DNA of 64,000 nt. Source: Candidatus Ruthia magnifica str. Cm (Calyptogena magnifica). Lineage in GTDB: Bacteria; Pseudomonadota; Gammaproteobacteria; PS1; Pseudothioglobaceae. Positions 1-11,022 of this stretch are shown piece after piece. The position numbers were made by a program, and so were the translations under genes. The stretch spans positions 186,001-250,000 of the forward strand of contig NC_008610.1 in assembly GCF_000015105.1 (NCBI RefSeq), given 5' to 3'. The notes beneath the pieces were generated by a model. That model saw nothing but the letters and a program-made list of their open reading frames with translations, made no database searches and was not told the DNA's origin. Numbering within the stretch: the first letter of the stretch is position 1; the number at the start of each line of letters is the position of its first letter.

Positions 1-639
1 ACTAACGATAGGTATATCATCCCCTATTTTCATAATGGTACTGACAAGGGTTAACAAGCGACGACCTAATGTACCTGATGGGTGTGAGCGGGCAAAATCA
101 TCTACACTAAAACCTTTATTGATTAATAAGCTAATTGCTAGTGTATCACCCATGACTAAAGCTACCGTGGTTGAAGAAGTTGGGGCTAAGTTATGTGGGC
201 AGGCTTCTTTTTCAACACTGACATCAAGATGCACGTTACTGATCCTACCAATTGAGGAGTTTACATTTTTTGTCATGCCAATGATTAAAATACCGAGACG
301 TTTAATGATTGGTATTAAGGTCATAATTTCATCAGATTCTCCAGAGTAGGAAATAGCAATCACCACATCTTCTTGTGTAATCATGCCTAAATCACCATGC
401 CCTGCTTCACCAGGATGAACAGCAAAGGCAGGGGTGCCAGTAGAAGCAAATGTTGCAGCAATTTTGCCCGCAATGTGCCCAGATTTTCCCATGCCAATTA
501 ATACCACTTTGCCAGTGCAATTTTGGATTAATTGACAAGCATCGATAAAACTTTGATCAAGCCCATCGGCTAGCATCATTACAGCTTGTGCTTCAGTTAA
601 AATGACTTTTTTTGCAGATTGTAACAGTGAGTTGGACAT
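1..639 (-). CDS. kdsD: Arabinose-5-phosphate isomerase KdsD (3' part cut off by window edge)
   Basis: Interconverts ribulose 5-phosphate and arabinose 5-phosphate, the first step toward KDO for lipopolysaccharide. The 213 residues present form the SIS sugar-isomerase domain: GMGKSG near residues 49-54, the HPGEAGHGDLG loop at about 75-85, SYSGES near 97-102, and the family string NLAPTSSTT followed by DDFARSHPSGTLGRR. The start codon lies at 637-639. The C-terminal CBS pair expected for this family (total about 320-330 residues) would lie to the left of the window. It is transcribed away from the phosphatase gene. KdsD rather than GutQ is inferred from the DDFARSHPSG-type segment; the two paralogues are hard to separate by eye. 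Confidence 0.9.
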   Translation of the reverse strand, partial: MSNSLLQSAKKVILTEAQAVMMLADGLDQSFIDACQLIQNCTGKVVLIGMGKSGHIAGKIAATFASTGTPAFAVHPGEAGHGDLGMITQEDVVIAISYSGESDEIMTLIPIIKRLGILIIGMTKNVNSSIGRISNVHLDVSVEKEACPHNLAPTSSTTVALVMGDTLAISLLINKGFSVDDFARSHPSGTLGRRLLTLVSTIMKIGDDIPIVS

Positions 640-693
640 GGCTAATAAACACATTGGTATAATAAGTGTTAATTTTATCAATACATAAGACAG

Positions 694-1173
694 GTGAGTA
701 AAGAAAAAACAAAAATTTTATTTGTATGTATGGGTAATATTTGTCGCTCGCCAACGGCAGAGGGTGCTTTTAAGTCACAAATGGAAAAGCGTGGTGTTGG
801 GTGCTTGTTTGAAATAGATTCTGCAGGTACTCATGCTTATCATATCGGTGAGCAGCCAGATTCACGTTCGCAATTAGCTGCTAATAAATGTCATGTTGAT
901 TTATCTTATCAGCTGGCAAGACAAGTGCATAAGAGTGACTTTTATCATTATGATTATATTTTTTCTATGGACACTTCAAATTTGAGTGTTTTACAATCTA
1001 TTTGTCCACGTGAATATCAAACTAAACTATCATTAATGTTGGATAATATTCCTAATAACCAAGTAAAAAGTGTGCCCGATCCTTATTTTGAAGGATGCTT
1101 TGATGAGGTATTTGAAATGCTAAATTGTGCCAGTGGTTTTTTATTGCAAAGCTTGTTAAAAAGATCTCTATAA
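694..1173 (+). CDS. Low-molecular-weight protein-tyrosine phosphatase
   Basis: Hydrolyses phosphotyrosine in the cytoplasm. Starts with GTG. The active-site P-loop C-x5-R-S is CMGNICRS (Cys12, Arg18), and the general-acid motif DPYF is at about 129-132; both are intact in a full-length 159-residue protein. In other bacteria such enzymes often pair with a Wzc-type tyrosine kinase in a polysaccharide operon. Neither neighbour is a kinase here, so the substrate is unknown. No strong Shine-Dalgarno is visible before the GTG. The gene ends just seven bases before the -35 box of the ribosomal promoter. Confidence 0.9.
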   Translation: MSKEKTKILFVCMGNICRSPTAEGAFKSQMEKRGVGCLFEIDSAGTHAYHIGEQPDSRSQLAANKCHVDLSYQLARQVHKSDFYHYDYIFSMDTSNLSVLQSICPREYQTKLSLMLDNIPNNQVKSVPDPYFEGCFDEVFEMLNCASGFLLQSLLKRSL

Positions 1174-1179
1174 ATCTTG

Positions 1180-1209
1180 TTGACATAAGTACTCCTAACA
1201 AGGTATAAT
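1180..1209 (+). promoter_or_regulatory. Sigma-70-like promoter of the str operon
   Basis: TTGACA at 1180-1185 and TATAAT at 1204-1209, both perfect consensus, are separated by 18 bases. The site is about 90 bases upstream of rpsL, and the fusion of both consensus boxes in front of a highly expressed operon makes chance unlikely. Confidence 0.8.
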
Positions 1210-1301
1210 GCCTCGCTTTATCGTCTTTAGAGAAAAAACAAAAGAGGATTTAATAATTTGAATACATTATAAACTTTAGAGAAATTTGGAGAAATTGCAA
1301 T

Positions 1302-1676
1302 ATGTCAACGATTAATCAATTGGTGCGTAATCCGCGTAAAAAGAAAGTCATCAAAAGTGGTGTGCCAGCATTAGACAGCTGCCCTCAAAAGCGTGGTGTT
1401 TGTACTCGTGTGTACACCACAACTCCTAAAAAGCCTAATTCGGCACTTAGAAAAATTGCTCGTGTTCGACTTACCAATGCCAATGAAGTAACGACCTATA
1501 TTGGTGGTGAAGGTCATAACTTACAAGAACACTCAGTGATTCTTATTCGTGGTGGTCGTGTGAAAGATTTACCTGGTGTTCGTTACCACACAGTTCGTGG
1601 TGCATTAGATACAACAGGCGTTGATGGTAGAATGCAAGGCCGTTCTAAATACGGCACTAAAAAGTCAAAAAAATAA
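1302..1676 (+). CDS. rpsL: 30S ribosomal protein S12
   Basis: Decoding-centre protein of the small subunit. The 124 residues carry the hallmark [11 protein letters not shown] (about 41-51) and [13 protein letters not shown] (about 88-100); the Asp of the KDLPG segment is the residue that is methylthiolated in E. coli. Lys43 and Lys88, the classical streptomycin-resistance positions, have the wild-type residue. First gene of rpsL-rpsG-fusA-tuf, with an untranslated leader of about 90 bases after the promoter. rpoBC, which precedes this operon in many bacteria, is absent here. Confidence 0.98.
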
Positions 1677-1693
1677 AAAATTACAATAATTAA

Positions 1694-2182
<489 letters not shown>

Positions 2183-2206
2183 TAATACAAATAGGACATA
2201 AAAAAA

Positions 2207-4309
2207 ATGGCAAGAATAACTCCGCTTGATCGTTATCGCAATGTTGGTATTATGGCGCACATTGATGCCGGTAAAACAACCACAACAGAGCGCATTTTAT
2301 TGTACACAGGCCGTACTCACAAAATTGGCGAGGTACATGATGGTGGTGCAACCATGGACTGGATGGAGCAAGAACAAAAACGTGGTATTACCATTACTTC
2401 TGCAGCAACCACTTGTTTCTGGAAGGGTATGGATAAGCAATTCGAGGACCATCGTATTAATATTATTGACACACCTGGACACGTTGACTTTACCATTGAG
2501 GTTGAACGTTCATTAAAAGTATTAGATGGCGCTTGTGCTGTATTTTGTGCAGTTGGTGGTGTAGAACCTCAGTCAGAAACAGTCTGGCGTCAGGCGAATA
2601 AATACAATGTACCAAGAATTGGCTTTGTTAATAAAATGGACCGTGCTGGTGCAGACTTTTTACGTATTTGCGAGCAAATTAAAACACGCTTAGGTGGTAA
2701 TCCAGTTCCCATGCAAATTGCCATTGGTGCTGAGGAAAATTTTGAAGGTGTGATAGACTTAATCAGTATGAGGGCTATCTTTTGGAATGAAGCTGATCAG
2801 GGTGCAACTTATGAAACAAGAGATATTCCTGCAGAATTACAAGAATTAGCAGAAAAAAAACGCGAGTTCATGATTGAATCTGCCGCTGAGGCAAATGATG
2901 AATTAATGGAAAAATATCTTGAAGAGGGCGAGCTTAGTCATGATGAAATTAAAGAGGGTATTCGCTCTCAAACTATTAAAAGTGAAATTATCCCAATGTT
3001 TTGCGGCTCTGCTTTTAAAAATAAAGGTGTACAAGTAGTGTTAGACGCCATGATTATGTATATGCCATCACCACTAGATGTAGATGCCATTGCAGGCATA
3101 TTGAATGATAAGGATGAGGCAGTTGCTTCTAGAAATGTGGGTGATGATGAACCATTTGCCGCATTAGCATTTAAAATTGCAACTGACCCATTTGTGGGTA
3201 ATTTGACTTTTTTCCGTGTATATTCAGGCGTATTAAAAGCAGGTGATTTTGTATATAACTCATCTCAAGGTAAGAAAGAACGTATTGGCCGTATGGTGCA
3301 AATGCATGCTAATGAACGTGAAGAAATTAAAGAAGTGCGTGCAGGTGATATTGCCGCAGCAATCGGTCTTAAAGATGTTACGACAGGCGATACTTTATGC
3401 GATCTTAAACAGAAAATTGTTTTAGAAAAAATGGAGTTTCCTGAGCCAGTAATTGCTTTGGCAGTTGAGCCTAAAACTAAGGAAGATCAAGAAAAAATGG
3501 GTATTGCACTTGGTAAATTGGCTGCTGAAGATCCTTCTTTTCGTGTGTCAACTGATGAAGAGTCAGGTCAAACTATTATTGCAGGTATGGGTGAGCTTCA
3601 CTTAGATATTATTGTTGATCGCATGGTTCGCGAATTTGATGTTGAGTGTAATGTTGGTGCACCACAAGTTTCTTATCGTGAAGCCATCACAACCATGGTT
3701 GAGCATCAATATAAATTTGCCAAGCAATCTGGTGGCCGTGGTCAATATGGCCATGTATATTTACGAATTGAACCTCAAGAGCCAGGTGCTGGTTATGAAT
3801 TTGTTGATGAAATTAAAGGTGGTGTTATTCCCAAAGAATATGTACCTGCAGTAAATAAAGGTATTCAGGAACAAATTAAAAATGGCGTATTAGCTGGGTT
3901 TCCTATAGTTGATATTAAAGTAACTGTTTATGATGGTTCTTATCATGATGTTGACTCAAATGAAATAGCATTTAAAATTGCAGCCAGTAAGTGTTTGAGT
4001 GAGGGCGTTAGAATGGCTAATCCTCAGTTGCTTGAGCCAATGATGGCGGTAGAAGTTTCAACGCCTGAAAATTATATGGGCGATGTAATAGGCGATATTA
4101 ATAGGCGTCGTGGTATTGTTAGTGCGATGGAAGATACACCTACAGGTAAGCAAATTAAGGCAGAAGTCCCTTTAATAGAAATGTTTGGTTATGCTAATGA
4201 TTTGCGTTCAATGACACAGGGCCGGGCAAGCTATTCAATGGAATTTAAAAAATATACAGCAGCGCCAAAAAACGTGGCTGATGAAGTGATTGAAAAATTA
4301 AATAAGTAA
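2207..4309 (+). CDS. fusA: Elongation factor G
   Basis: GTPase that drives translocation and, with RRF, ribosome recycling. Full length at 700 residues. G1 is [10 protein letters not shown] at about 17-26, then RGITIT (switch I), DTPGH and NKMD, followed by the tRNA-mimicking domains IV and V (for example GRGQYGHV and [10 protein letters not shown]). It lies 24 bases after rpsG and 10 before tuf, so all four genes are probably one transcript. Confidence 0.98.
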
Positions 4310-4319
4310 GGAGTATAAA

Positions 4320-5510
4320 ATGTCAAAAGAAAAATTCGAAAGAACTAAGCCACACGTCAACGTTGGAACAATCGGTCACGTTGACCACGGTAAAACTACA
4401 CTCACAGCCGCTATCACTAAAATCATGTCAGAAGCACGCGGTGGTGAGTTCAAAGATTATGCAGATATTGATAATGCGCCTGAAGAAAGAGAACGTGGTA
4501 TTACTATTTCAACAGCCCACGTTGAGTATGAAAGTGAAGCTCGTCATTATGCACATGTTGACTGTCCAGGACATGCCGACTACATTAAAAACATGATCAC
4601 AGGTGCTGCCCAAATGGACGGCGCTATTATTGTCATCGCTGCCACAGATGGTCCAATGGCTCAAACTCGTGAACACATCTTATTGTCTAAACAGGTAGGT
4701 GTACCTTACATCGTTGTTTACATGAATAAAGCTGATATGGTTGATGATGAAGAATTGGTTGAATTGGTTGAACTAGAAATCCGTGAGTTATTGGATGAAT
4801 ATGATTTCCCAGGTGATGACACTCCAATTATCTTTGGTTCAGCCCTTAAAGCTTTAGAAGGCGACATGTCAGATATTGGCATGTCTTCTATTATTAAATT
4901 AGTAAAAGCATTAGACACTTACATTCCAACCCCTAAACGTGATACAGACAAGTCATTCTTAATGCCAATTGAGGACGTATTCTCAATCTCAGGTCGTGGC
5001 ACTGTAGTGACAGGCCGTATTGAAGCAGGTATTGTTTATGTCGGTGATGAGTTAGAAATCGTTGGTATTAAAGACACACAAACCACTACTTGTACAGGTG
5101 TTGAAATGTTTAGAAAGTTACTTGATTCAGGCGAAGCAGGTGACAACGTGGGTGTTTTACTTCGTGGTACCAAACGTGAAGAGGTTGAACGCGGTCAAGT
5201 ATTAGCCAAGCCAGGTTCAATTAAGCCACATTCAAAGTTTGAAGCAGAAGTTTATATTTTAAGCAAAGATGAAGGTGGTCGTCATACCCCGTTCTTTAAC
5301 AACTACCGTCCACAGTTCTATTTTAGAACAACAGATGTTACAGGTGCTTGTCAGCTACCTGATGGTGTAGAGATGGTTATGCCAGGTGATAACGTGAAAA
5401 TGCAAGTAGAGTTATTATCACCAATTGCTATGGAAGATGGTTTAAGGTTTGCTATTAGAGAAGGCGGTCGCACAGTGGGTGCGGGTGTGGTTTCTAAGGT
5501 AACGGATTAA
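4320..5510 (+). CDS. tuf: Elongation factor Tu
   Basis: Delivers aminoacyl-tRNA to the ribosome. The 396 residues contain GHVDHGKTT (about 19-27), DCPGHADY and NKAD, followed by the two beta-barrel domains. A strong Shine-Dalgarno, AAGGAG, sits seven bases before the ATG. Codon choice at the 5' end favours C-ending His, Asn and Asp codons more than neighbouring genes do, as expected for the most highly expressed protein. Only this one tuf copy is in the window; a second copy beside rpoBC is possible but not visible. Confidence 0.98.
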   Translation: MSKEKFERTKPHVNVGTIGHVDHGKTTLTAAITKIMSEARGGEFKDYADIDNAPEERERGITISTAHVEYESEARHYAHVDCPGHADYIKNMITGAAQMDGAIIVIAATDGPMAQTREHILLSKQVGVPYIVVYMNKADMVDDEELVELVELEIRELLDEYDFPGDDTPIIFGSALKALEGDMSDIGMSSIIKLVKALDTYIPTPKRDTDKSFLMPIEDVFSISGRGTVVTGRIEAGIVYVGDELEIVGIKDTQTTTCTGVEMFRKLLDSGEAGDNVGVLLRGTKREEVERGQVLAKPGSIKPHSKFEAEVYILSKDEGGRHTPFFNNYRPQFYFRTTDVTGACQLPDGVEMVMPGDNVKMQVELLSPIAMEDGLRFAIREGGRTVGAGVVSKVTD

Positions 5511-5515
5511 ATTAG

Positions 5516-5545
5516 TTAATTAAGGCGTAAGGTTTATTGTATAAT
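5516..5545 (+). promoter_or_regulatory. Possible promoter of the S10 operon
   Basis: A perfect TATAAT at 5540-5545 sits in the 90-base gap between tuf and rpsJ, the largest gap in this part of the block. The -35 region is weak (TTAATT with an 18-base spacer), so this rests mainly on the -10 box and position. Confidence 0.4.
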
Positions 5546-5600
5546 CTTTCGTTTTTCGTTTTAGAAATTTGCAACGTAAATAGACAGGATATAAAGGCAC

Positions 5601-5912
5601 ATGAGCAATCAAAATATTAGAATTAAATTAAAAGCGTTTGATCATCGTTTAATCGACAAGTCAGCGCTTGAAATTGTGGAAACAGCTAAGCGCACAGGTG
5701 CCAGTGTTAGAGGTCCAATTCCTCTACCTACTAAGAAGGAGCGTTTCACTGTATTGACCTCTCCTCACGTTAATAAGAAGGCAAGAGATCAATACGAATT
5801 AAGAACTTACGTTAGATTAATGGATGTTATTAGTCCAACAGATAAAACAGTAGATGCACTCATGAAGCTAGATTTAGCAGCTGGTGTTGATGTTGCAATT
5901 AAGCTTAATTAA
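5601..5912 (+). CDS. rpsJ: 30S ribosomal protein S10
   Basis: Small-subunit head protein that also acts as NusE in antitermination. The 103 residues are the standard length, with [14 protein letters not shown] near the start and the [16 protein letters not shown] loop. It opens the S10 operon, with rplC 35 bases downstream. A Shine-Dalgarno-like AGGATAT precedes the ATG. Confidence 0.98.
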   Translation: MSNQNIRIKLKAFDHRLIDKSALEIVETAKRTGASVRGPIPLPTKKERFTVLTSPHVNKKARDQYELRTYVRLMDVISPTDKTVDALMKLDLAAGVDVAIKLN

Positions 5913-5947
5913 ACACAAAAGTAAGTAAATAATTTAGGAATAAGATC

Positions 5948-6664
5948 ATGGCAATGGGTTTAGTAGGACAAAAAATAGGAATGACGCGCTTGATAAGCGA
6001 TGACGGTTCTATCACGCCAGTGAGTGTAATTAAAATTGAACTTAATCGTATTGTTCAAACAAAAACGGTTGATACAAATGGCTATAGTGCTATCCAAGTA
6101 ACAACAGGAGTGAAAGTAAATAAAAAAGGCGAAGCTAAAGTGCATCGCGTACCTGCTGCAATTAAAGGTCATTACGCTAAAACCTCTCAAGAAATTGGTT
6201 TGGGACTTTGGGAATTTAGAGTAGAGGCTGATGAAATAACCGATGCAACAAGTGTTGATATTTCATTATTTAGCGCTGGTCACTATGTTAATGTTGTTGG
6301 TAGATCTAAAGGAAAAGGGTTTCAAGGTGGTGTAAAACGCCATAATTTCCAAATGCAAGATGCCACTCATGGCAACTCAATTTCTCACCGTGCTATTGGT
6401 TCTACAGGACAATGTCAAGAACCGGGCCGTGTATTTAAAGGTAAGAAAATGGCTGGTCATATGGGTAATGAGCAAGTAACTCAAGAGTGCTTAAAGATTG
6501 TTAAAGTGGACAGTGAAAGAAATATCATTTTTGTTAAAGGTTCAATTCCTGGTGCAACTAAAGGCTTTGTTAAAATTTCTTTATCATCTAAGAAAAATAA
6601 AATTAATCAAGAAGTTAGTAAAAATATTCAAAATCAGGCAACTAATGAAGTTGTTTTAAACTGA
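5948..6664 (+). CDS. rplC: 50S ribosomal protein L3, with long C-terminal tail
   Basis: Early-assembly 50S protein reaching the peptidyl-transferase centre. The core carries GLVGQKIGMTR at the start and the loop GFQGGVKRHNF...THGNSISHRA...GQCQEPGRVFKGKKMAGHMG. At 238 residues it is about 25-30 longer than the usual 205-212. The extra length is a C-terminal tail rich in Asn, Lys and Gln after the canonical end (about residue 212). The tail stays in frame and stops 19 bases before rplD. Confidence 0.97.
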   Translation: MAMGLVGQKIGMTRLISDDGSITPVSVIKIELNRIVQTKTVDTNGYSAIQVTTGVKVNKKGEAKVHRVPAAIKGHYAKTSQEIGLGLWEFRVEADEITDATSVDISLFSAGHYVNVVGRSKGKGFQGGVKRHNFQMQDATHGNSISHRAIGSTGQCQEPGRVFKGKKMAGHMGNEQVTQECLKIVKVDSERNIIFVKGSIPGATKGFVKISLSSKKNKINQEVSKNIQNQATNEVVLN

Positions 6665-6683
6665 ACAAGCGTAAGGGCTTAAG

Positions 6684-7298
6684 ATGAAATTTAAAGTATT
6701 AAATATAAGTACAAATAAGTCAAGTACCATTGAGGTGGCTGATACTGTTTTTGCAAGAGGTTTTAATCAAGCACTGGTTCACCAAGTGACTACGGCTTAC
6801 ATGTCTGGCGGTCGTCAAGGTTCCAAAGCACAAAAAAATCGTTCTACTGTTAGTGGCGGTAGTAAGAGACCTTGGGCGCAAAAAGGTACAGGTCGTGCTC
6901 GTGCTGGTACTACTCGTGGCCCTATTTGGCGTTCAGGTGGCGTGACATTTTCAGCTGCACCAAGAGGTTATGCGCAAAAGGTTAATAAAAAAATGTATAA
7001 GGGTGCAATTAGTGTTATTTTTTCTGAACTTGCTCGCTCTGAACGTTTAAAAGTGGTGTCAGAATTTAACATTAAAGAGATTAAAACTAAAAATATCACC
7101 GCATTACTCAAGGCACTTAATGTTAAAGATGTTTTACTAATGACTGATGAGCTAGATGAGAATTTATATTTATCTTCTCGTAATTTATATCATGTTGGTG
7201 TTTGTGATATACAAAGTATTGATCCAGTTAGCTTGATTGGTTATGATAATGTTGTGGTAACTGAAATAGCATTGAAGAAAATTGAGGCAATGTTATGA
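6684..7298 (+). CDS. rplD: 50S ribosomal protein L4
   Basis: Binds 23S rRNA, lines the exit tunnel and in E. coli represses its own S10 operon. The 204 residues include the conserved tunnel loop ([20 protein letters not shown]). The stop codon overlaps the start of rplW by four bases (ATGA), implying translational coupling. Whether L4 autoregulation persists cannot be judged, since no S10 leader structure was evident. Confidence 0.97.
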
Positions 7299-7585
7299 AT
7301 CAAGAAAAAATATTAAAAATCTTATTGGCACCAATCGTTTCTGAAAAAACGACCATGCTATCAGCACATAATCAATATGCATTTAAAGTTCGTGTTGATT
7401 GTTCTAAAAGAGAAATTAAAGCTGCAGTTGAAATGTTGTTTAGCGTTAATGTTGAGAATGTGACAACCTCAATTGTTAAAGGTAAGAAAAAAATATTTAA
7501 AGGCAGGATTGGATCACGTCCAAATTGGAAGAAGGCAATGGTAAAAGTGTCTGAAGGCCAAATGATTGATGTGAGCAGAACTTAA
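7295..7585 (+). CDS. rplW: 50S ribosomal protein L23
   Basis: Exit-tunnel rim protein, the docking site for trigger factor and SRP. The 96 residues begin with the family pattern [14 protein letters not shown] and end with the RNA-binding extended loop ([19 protein letters not shown]). It overlaps rplD by four bases and is ten bases from rplB. Trigger factor itself is encoded later in this window. Confidence 0.97.
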
Positions 7586-7595
7586 AGAGATTATT

Positions 7596-8426
7596 ATGGC
7601 GCAAGTAATTAAAAGAAAACCAACCTCACCAGGCAGAAGGTTTGTTGTTAGTATTGTAGATAAAGAGTTACATAAGGGCGCGTCTTATGCGCCATTAACA
7701 CAAAGCAAAAATAGAATTAGCGGTCGTAATAACGTAGGTCGTATTACCACACGTCATAAGGGTGGTGGACATAAGCGTCGTTATCGTATTATTGACTTTA
7801 AGCGAAATAAAGACGATATTACTGCACGTGTTGAACGTTTAGAATATGATCCAAACCGTAGCGCTAATATTGCCTTAGTTTTATATACTGATGGTGAGCG
7901 TCGTTATATTATTGCACCTCATGGGCTGAGTGTTGGTTATACTATTGTGTCAGGTAATTCTGTTGCTATTCAAGCAGGCAATGTAATGCCATTAAGCAAT
8001 ATTCCATTGGGTGGTGTAGTTCATTGTATTGAATTAAAACCTATGAAAGGCGCGCAAATTGCTCGTAGTGCTGGTGCCTTTGCACAATTGATTGCTAAAG
8101 AAGGCAACTATGTTACTTTAAGACTTCGCTCTGGTGAGGTGCGCAAGGTTTTAGCAGATTGTCGTGCAACGATTGGTGAAGTTTCTAGATCTGAACATAG
8201 TTTAAAAAAATTAGGTAAAGCAGGTGCCACTCGTTGGCGAGGTGTTCGTCCAACTGTTCGTGGTGTTGTTATGAACCCAGTTGACCATCCACATGGTGGT
8301 GGTGAAGGTAAAACCAGTGGTGGCAGACACCCAGTTTCTCCTTGGGGTACACCAACCAAGGGTTATAAAACACGTAGTAATAAACGCACAGATAAGCTCA
8401 TTTTGCGTCATAGGAATAAGGGTTAA
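7596..8426 (+). CDS. rplB: 50S ribosomal protein L2
   Basis: Highly conserved 50S protein required for subunit joining and peptidyl transfer. The 276 residues include [20 protein letters not shown] near the N-terminus and the signature [18 protein letters not shown] close to the C-terminus, which holds the conserved histidine near the catalytic centre. Only two bases separate it from rpsS. Confidence 0.98.
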
Positions 8427-8428
8427 TT

Positions 8429-8698
8429 ATGGCTAGATCATTAAGAAAAGGACCATTTATAGACGAGCACTTAATCAAAAAAGTATTAGTAGCTCAAGAA
8501 AAAAATGATAGAAAACCAATTAAAACATGGTCGCGTCGTAGTGTTGTTGTACCTGAAATGATTGGTCTTACGATTGCAGTTCATAATGGTAGAGTGCATG
8601 TTCCTGTGTCTATCAATGAAAATATGATTGGTCATAAATTGGGTGAATTTGCTATTACTAGAACTTTCAAAGGCCACTCTGGTGATCGCAAAGTTTAA
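8429..8698 (+). CDS. rpsS: 30S ribosomal protein S19
   Basis: Small-subunit head protein contacting the A-site finger and S13. The 89 residues start with [10 protein letters not shown] and carry KTWSRRS and HNGRVHVPV, all diagnostic. It sits between rplB and rplV in the usual order. Confidence 0.98.
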   Translation: MARSLRKGPFIDEHLIKKVLVAQEKNDRKPIKTWSRRSVVVPEMIGLTIAVHNGRVHVPVSINENMIGHKLGEFAITRTFKGHSGDRKV

Positions 8699-8706
8699 AT
8701 AGGTAG

Positions 8707-9045
8707 ATGACAATGAAAGAAGTTAAAGCAATACATAAATATGCAAAAACATCCGCTTTTAAGGTAAGGTTGGTGGCGAATCAGATTCGTCTTAAATCGG
8801 TAGACGAAGCCTTAAATATTTTATCATTTAGTAATAAAAAGGCAGCAGTTTTAATTAAAAAAGTGTTGAACTCAGCTATTTCTAATGCTGAGCACAACGA
8901 TGGACTAGATATTGATGAATTATTCGTTGCCAGTATTTGTATTGACGAAGGTTCAACCATGAAAAGAATTCGTCCAAGAGCAAAAGGTAAAGCGAATAGA
9001 ATTTTAAAAAGAACAAGTCATATTACAGTTGGCGTAAGCAAGTAG
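8707..9045 (+). CDS. rplV: 50S ribosomal protein L22
   Basis: Exit-tunnel protein with a long beta-hairpin. The 112 residues carry [16 protein letters not shown] near the N-terminus and [20 protein letters not shown] at the C-terminus. Two ATG codons six bases apart (8707 and 8713) are both usable. The first is taken here, and the choice changes the protein by two residues only. Confidence 0.97.
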
Positions 9046-9052
9046 GTTTAAT

Positions 9053-9751
9053 ATGGGTCAAAAAGTAAATCCAAAAGGTATTAGATTAGGTATTGTCAAA
9101 GATTGGGATTCTAAATGGTATGCCAATAGTCAAGATTATTCTAAGTATTTATTATCTGATATTAAGGTTAGAGATTATCTATTCGATAAATTAACGAACG
9201 CTTCTGTTAGTCGTATTCAGATTGAACGCTTGGCAAATAATGCTAAGATTACTATTCACACGGCACGTCCAGGTATTATTATTGGTAAGAAAGGTGCTGA
9301 TATTGAACAGTTAAAATCAATTGTTTCAAAAATGATGGGCATCCCTGTTCATATTAACATTGAAGAAATTAAAAAACCTGAACTTGATGCGCGTTTGGTA
9401 GCTGAAAATATTGCTCAACAATTAGAAAAACGTGTGATGTATCGTCGTGCTGTTAAGCGTGTGTTAGGCAATACAACTCGTTTAGGTGCTAAAGGTATTA
9501 AAGTAATGGTCAATGGACGTTTAAATGGTGCAGAAATTGCACGTTCTGAGTGGTATCGTGAAGGCCGAGTTCCATTACATACTTTTAGGGCTGATGTTGA
9601 TTACTCTTCTTATGGTGCAAACACACAGTACGGTGTTATTGGTATTAAGGTTTGGATTTTTAAAGGTGAGATTTTAAATCACAAAAAAGGTACACTAGAT
9701 GAGGTTGCTCGTCGTGGTGCAACGAATCAGATTGCCCAAAAAATAAAGTGA
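9053..9751 (+). CDS. rpsC: 30S ribosomal protein S3
   Basis: mRNA-entry protein of the 30S subunit with helicase-related activity. The 232 residues hold the N-terminal [13 protein letters not shown], a type II KH domain with [12 protein letters not shown], and the conserved segment [24 protein letters not shown]. Seven bases follow rplV and twelve precede rplP. Confidence 0.98.
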
Positions 9752-9763
9752 AGGATTTGATAA

Positions 9764-10174
9764 ATGTTACAACCTAAGAGAACAAAATTTAGGAAAATGA
9801 TGAAAGGCCGTAATCGTGGTCTTGCAACGGGTTATAAGGTTAGTTTTGGTGAAATCGGACTTCAGGCTGTGAGCAGATGTCGCATGACTGCTAGACAAAT
9901 TGAATCTGCACGTCGTGCAATGACGCGCCATGTTAAGCGTCAAGGAAAAATTTGGATTCGTGTATTTCCAGACAAGCCTATTACTAAAAAACCATTAGAA
10001 GTTAGAATGGGTAAAGGTAAAGGTAGTGTTGAATATTGGGTTGCACAAATCAAACCTGGTCAGATGTTATTTGAAATGCAAGGTGTTGATGAAATAATTA
10101 TTAGAGAGGCGTTTGCGTTAGCGGCAGCAAAGTTGCCAGTCAAAACAACAATAATTAAACGGACGGTAATGTAA
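9764..10174 (+). CDS. rplP: 50S ribosomal protein L16
   Basis: 50S protein near the A-site tRNA elbow. The 136 residues match the family length, with [16 protein letters not shown] at the start, a conserved [16 protein letters not shown] stretch and [12 protein letters not shown]. Its stop shares one base with the rpmC start (TAATG), so re-initiation is likely. Confidence 0.98.
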   Translation: MLQPKRTKFRKMMKGRNRGLATGYKVSFGEIGLQAVSRCRMTARQIESARRAMTRHVKRQGKIWIRVFPDKPITKKPLEVRMGKGKGSVEYWVAQIKPGQMLFEMQGVDEIIIREAFALAAAKLPVKTTIIKRTVM

Positions 10175-10362
10175 TGAATGTTAAAGAGTTAAGAAATCAA
10201 GACGTTTCAACACTTAATGAAACCTTGATTAAACTTCTAAAGAAGCATTTTGAGTTGCGTATGCAACATAAAAGTGCACAATTGGATGATGCTTCAAAGT
10301 TGGGAAAAACTAAAAGATCTATTGCACAAGTTAAAACCATTATTAGGCAGAAACAAGTATGA
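10174..10362 (+). CDS. rpmC: 50S ribosomal protein L29
   Basis: Small helical-hairpin protein beside L23 at the tunnel exit. The 62 residues start with [10 protein letters not shown] and include the L29 pattern in which [11 protein letters not shown] is followed by [13 protein letters not shown]. Overlaps rplP by one base and rpsQ by four. Confidence 0.96.
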   Translation: MNVKELRNQDVSTLNETLIKLLKKHFELRMQHKSAQLDDASKLGKTKRSIAQVKTIIRQKQV

Positions 10363-10625
10363 GTGAAAAAAAAGTAGAACGTGTATTAACAGGCACGGTT
10401 GTGAGTAACAATCGTAACAAGACCATTGCTGTTTTAATTGAACGCAAAGTAAGACATCCTATTTACAAAAAATACATTAAACGCAGCACCAAAGTTCATG
10501 CGCATGATGAAAAAAATAAATGTGCACTTGGCGATTTAGTTCGAGTGGTTGAAGCAAAACCATTTTCAAAAACTAAACATTGGGCATTACTGGAAGTGGT
10601 TGAAAAATCAGTTTTTGTTGATTAA
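10359..10625 (+). CDS. rpsQ: 30S ribosomal protein S17
   Basis: OB-fold protein binding the 5' domain of 16S rRNA. The 88 residues contain [16 protein letters not shown] and the [19 protein letters not shown] signature. Overlaps rpmC by four bases. It is the last gene of the S10 operon in the usual gammaproteobacterial arrangement, with rplN 28 bases on. Confidence 0.97.
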   Translation: MSEKKVERVLTGTVVSNNRNKTIAVLIERKVRHPIYKKYIKRSTKVHAHDEKNKCALGDLVRVVEAKPFSKTKHWALLEVVEKSVFVD

Positions 10626-10653
10626 TATTAAATTTATTTAAAGAGAGTAGATC

Positions 10654-11022
10654 ATGATTCAAATGCAAACAAAACTTAAGGTCGCAGATAATAGTGGTGG
10701 TGTTAAAGCGATGTGTATTAAAGTACTGGGCGGTTCTAAGCGTCGTTATGCTAATATCGGTGATGTCATTAAGGTCAGTATTAAAGAAGCCGCATCGCGT
10801 GGTAAAGTTAAAAAAGGCGATGTGTATGATGCAGTTGTTGTACGTACTGCTCATGGTGTTCGCCGTAGTGATGGGTCTTGTATTCGTTTCGATAATAATG
10901 CAATTGTACTTCTAAATACAAAACTTGAGCCAATCGGTACTCGTATTTTTGGTCCAGTGACTCGTGAATTACGCAGTGCACAATTTATGAAAATTGTCTC
11001 ACTTGCACCAGAGGTTTTATGA
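10654..11022 (+). CDS. rplN: 50S ribosomal protein L14
   Basis: 50S subunit-interface protein. The 122 residues carry [19 protein letters not shown] and end with [19 protein letters not shown]. It opens the spc-type gene set. AGAGAG precedes the ATG, and its stop overlaps rplX by four bases. Confidence 0.98.
   Translation: MIQMQTKLKVADNSGGVKAMCIKVLGGSKRRYANIGDVIKVSIKEAASRGKVKKGDVYDAVVVRTAHGVRRSDGSCIRFDNNAIVLLNTKLEPIGTRIFGPVTRELRSAQFMKIVSLAPEVL

Noticed and set aside
8108-8411. Open minus-strand frames opposite rplB
   Set aside because: Shadows of the strongly conserved L2 gene.
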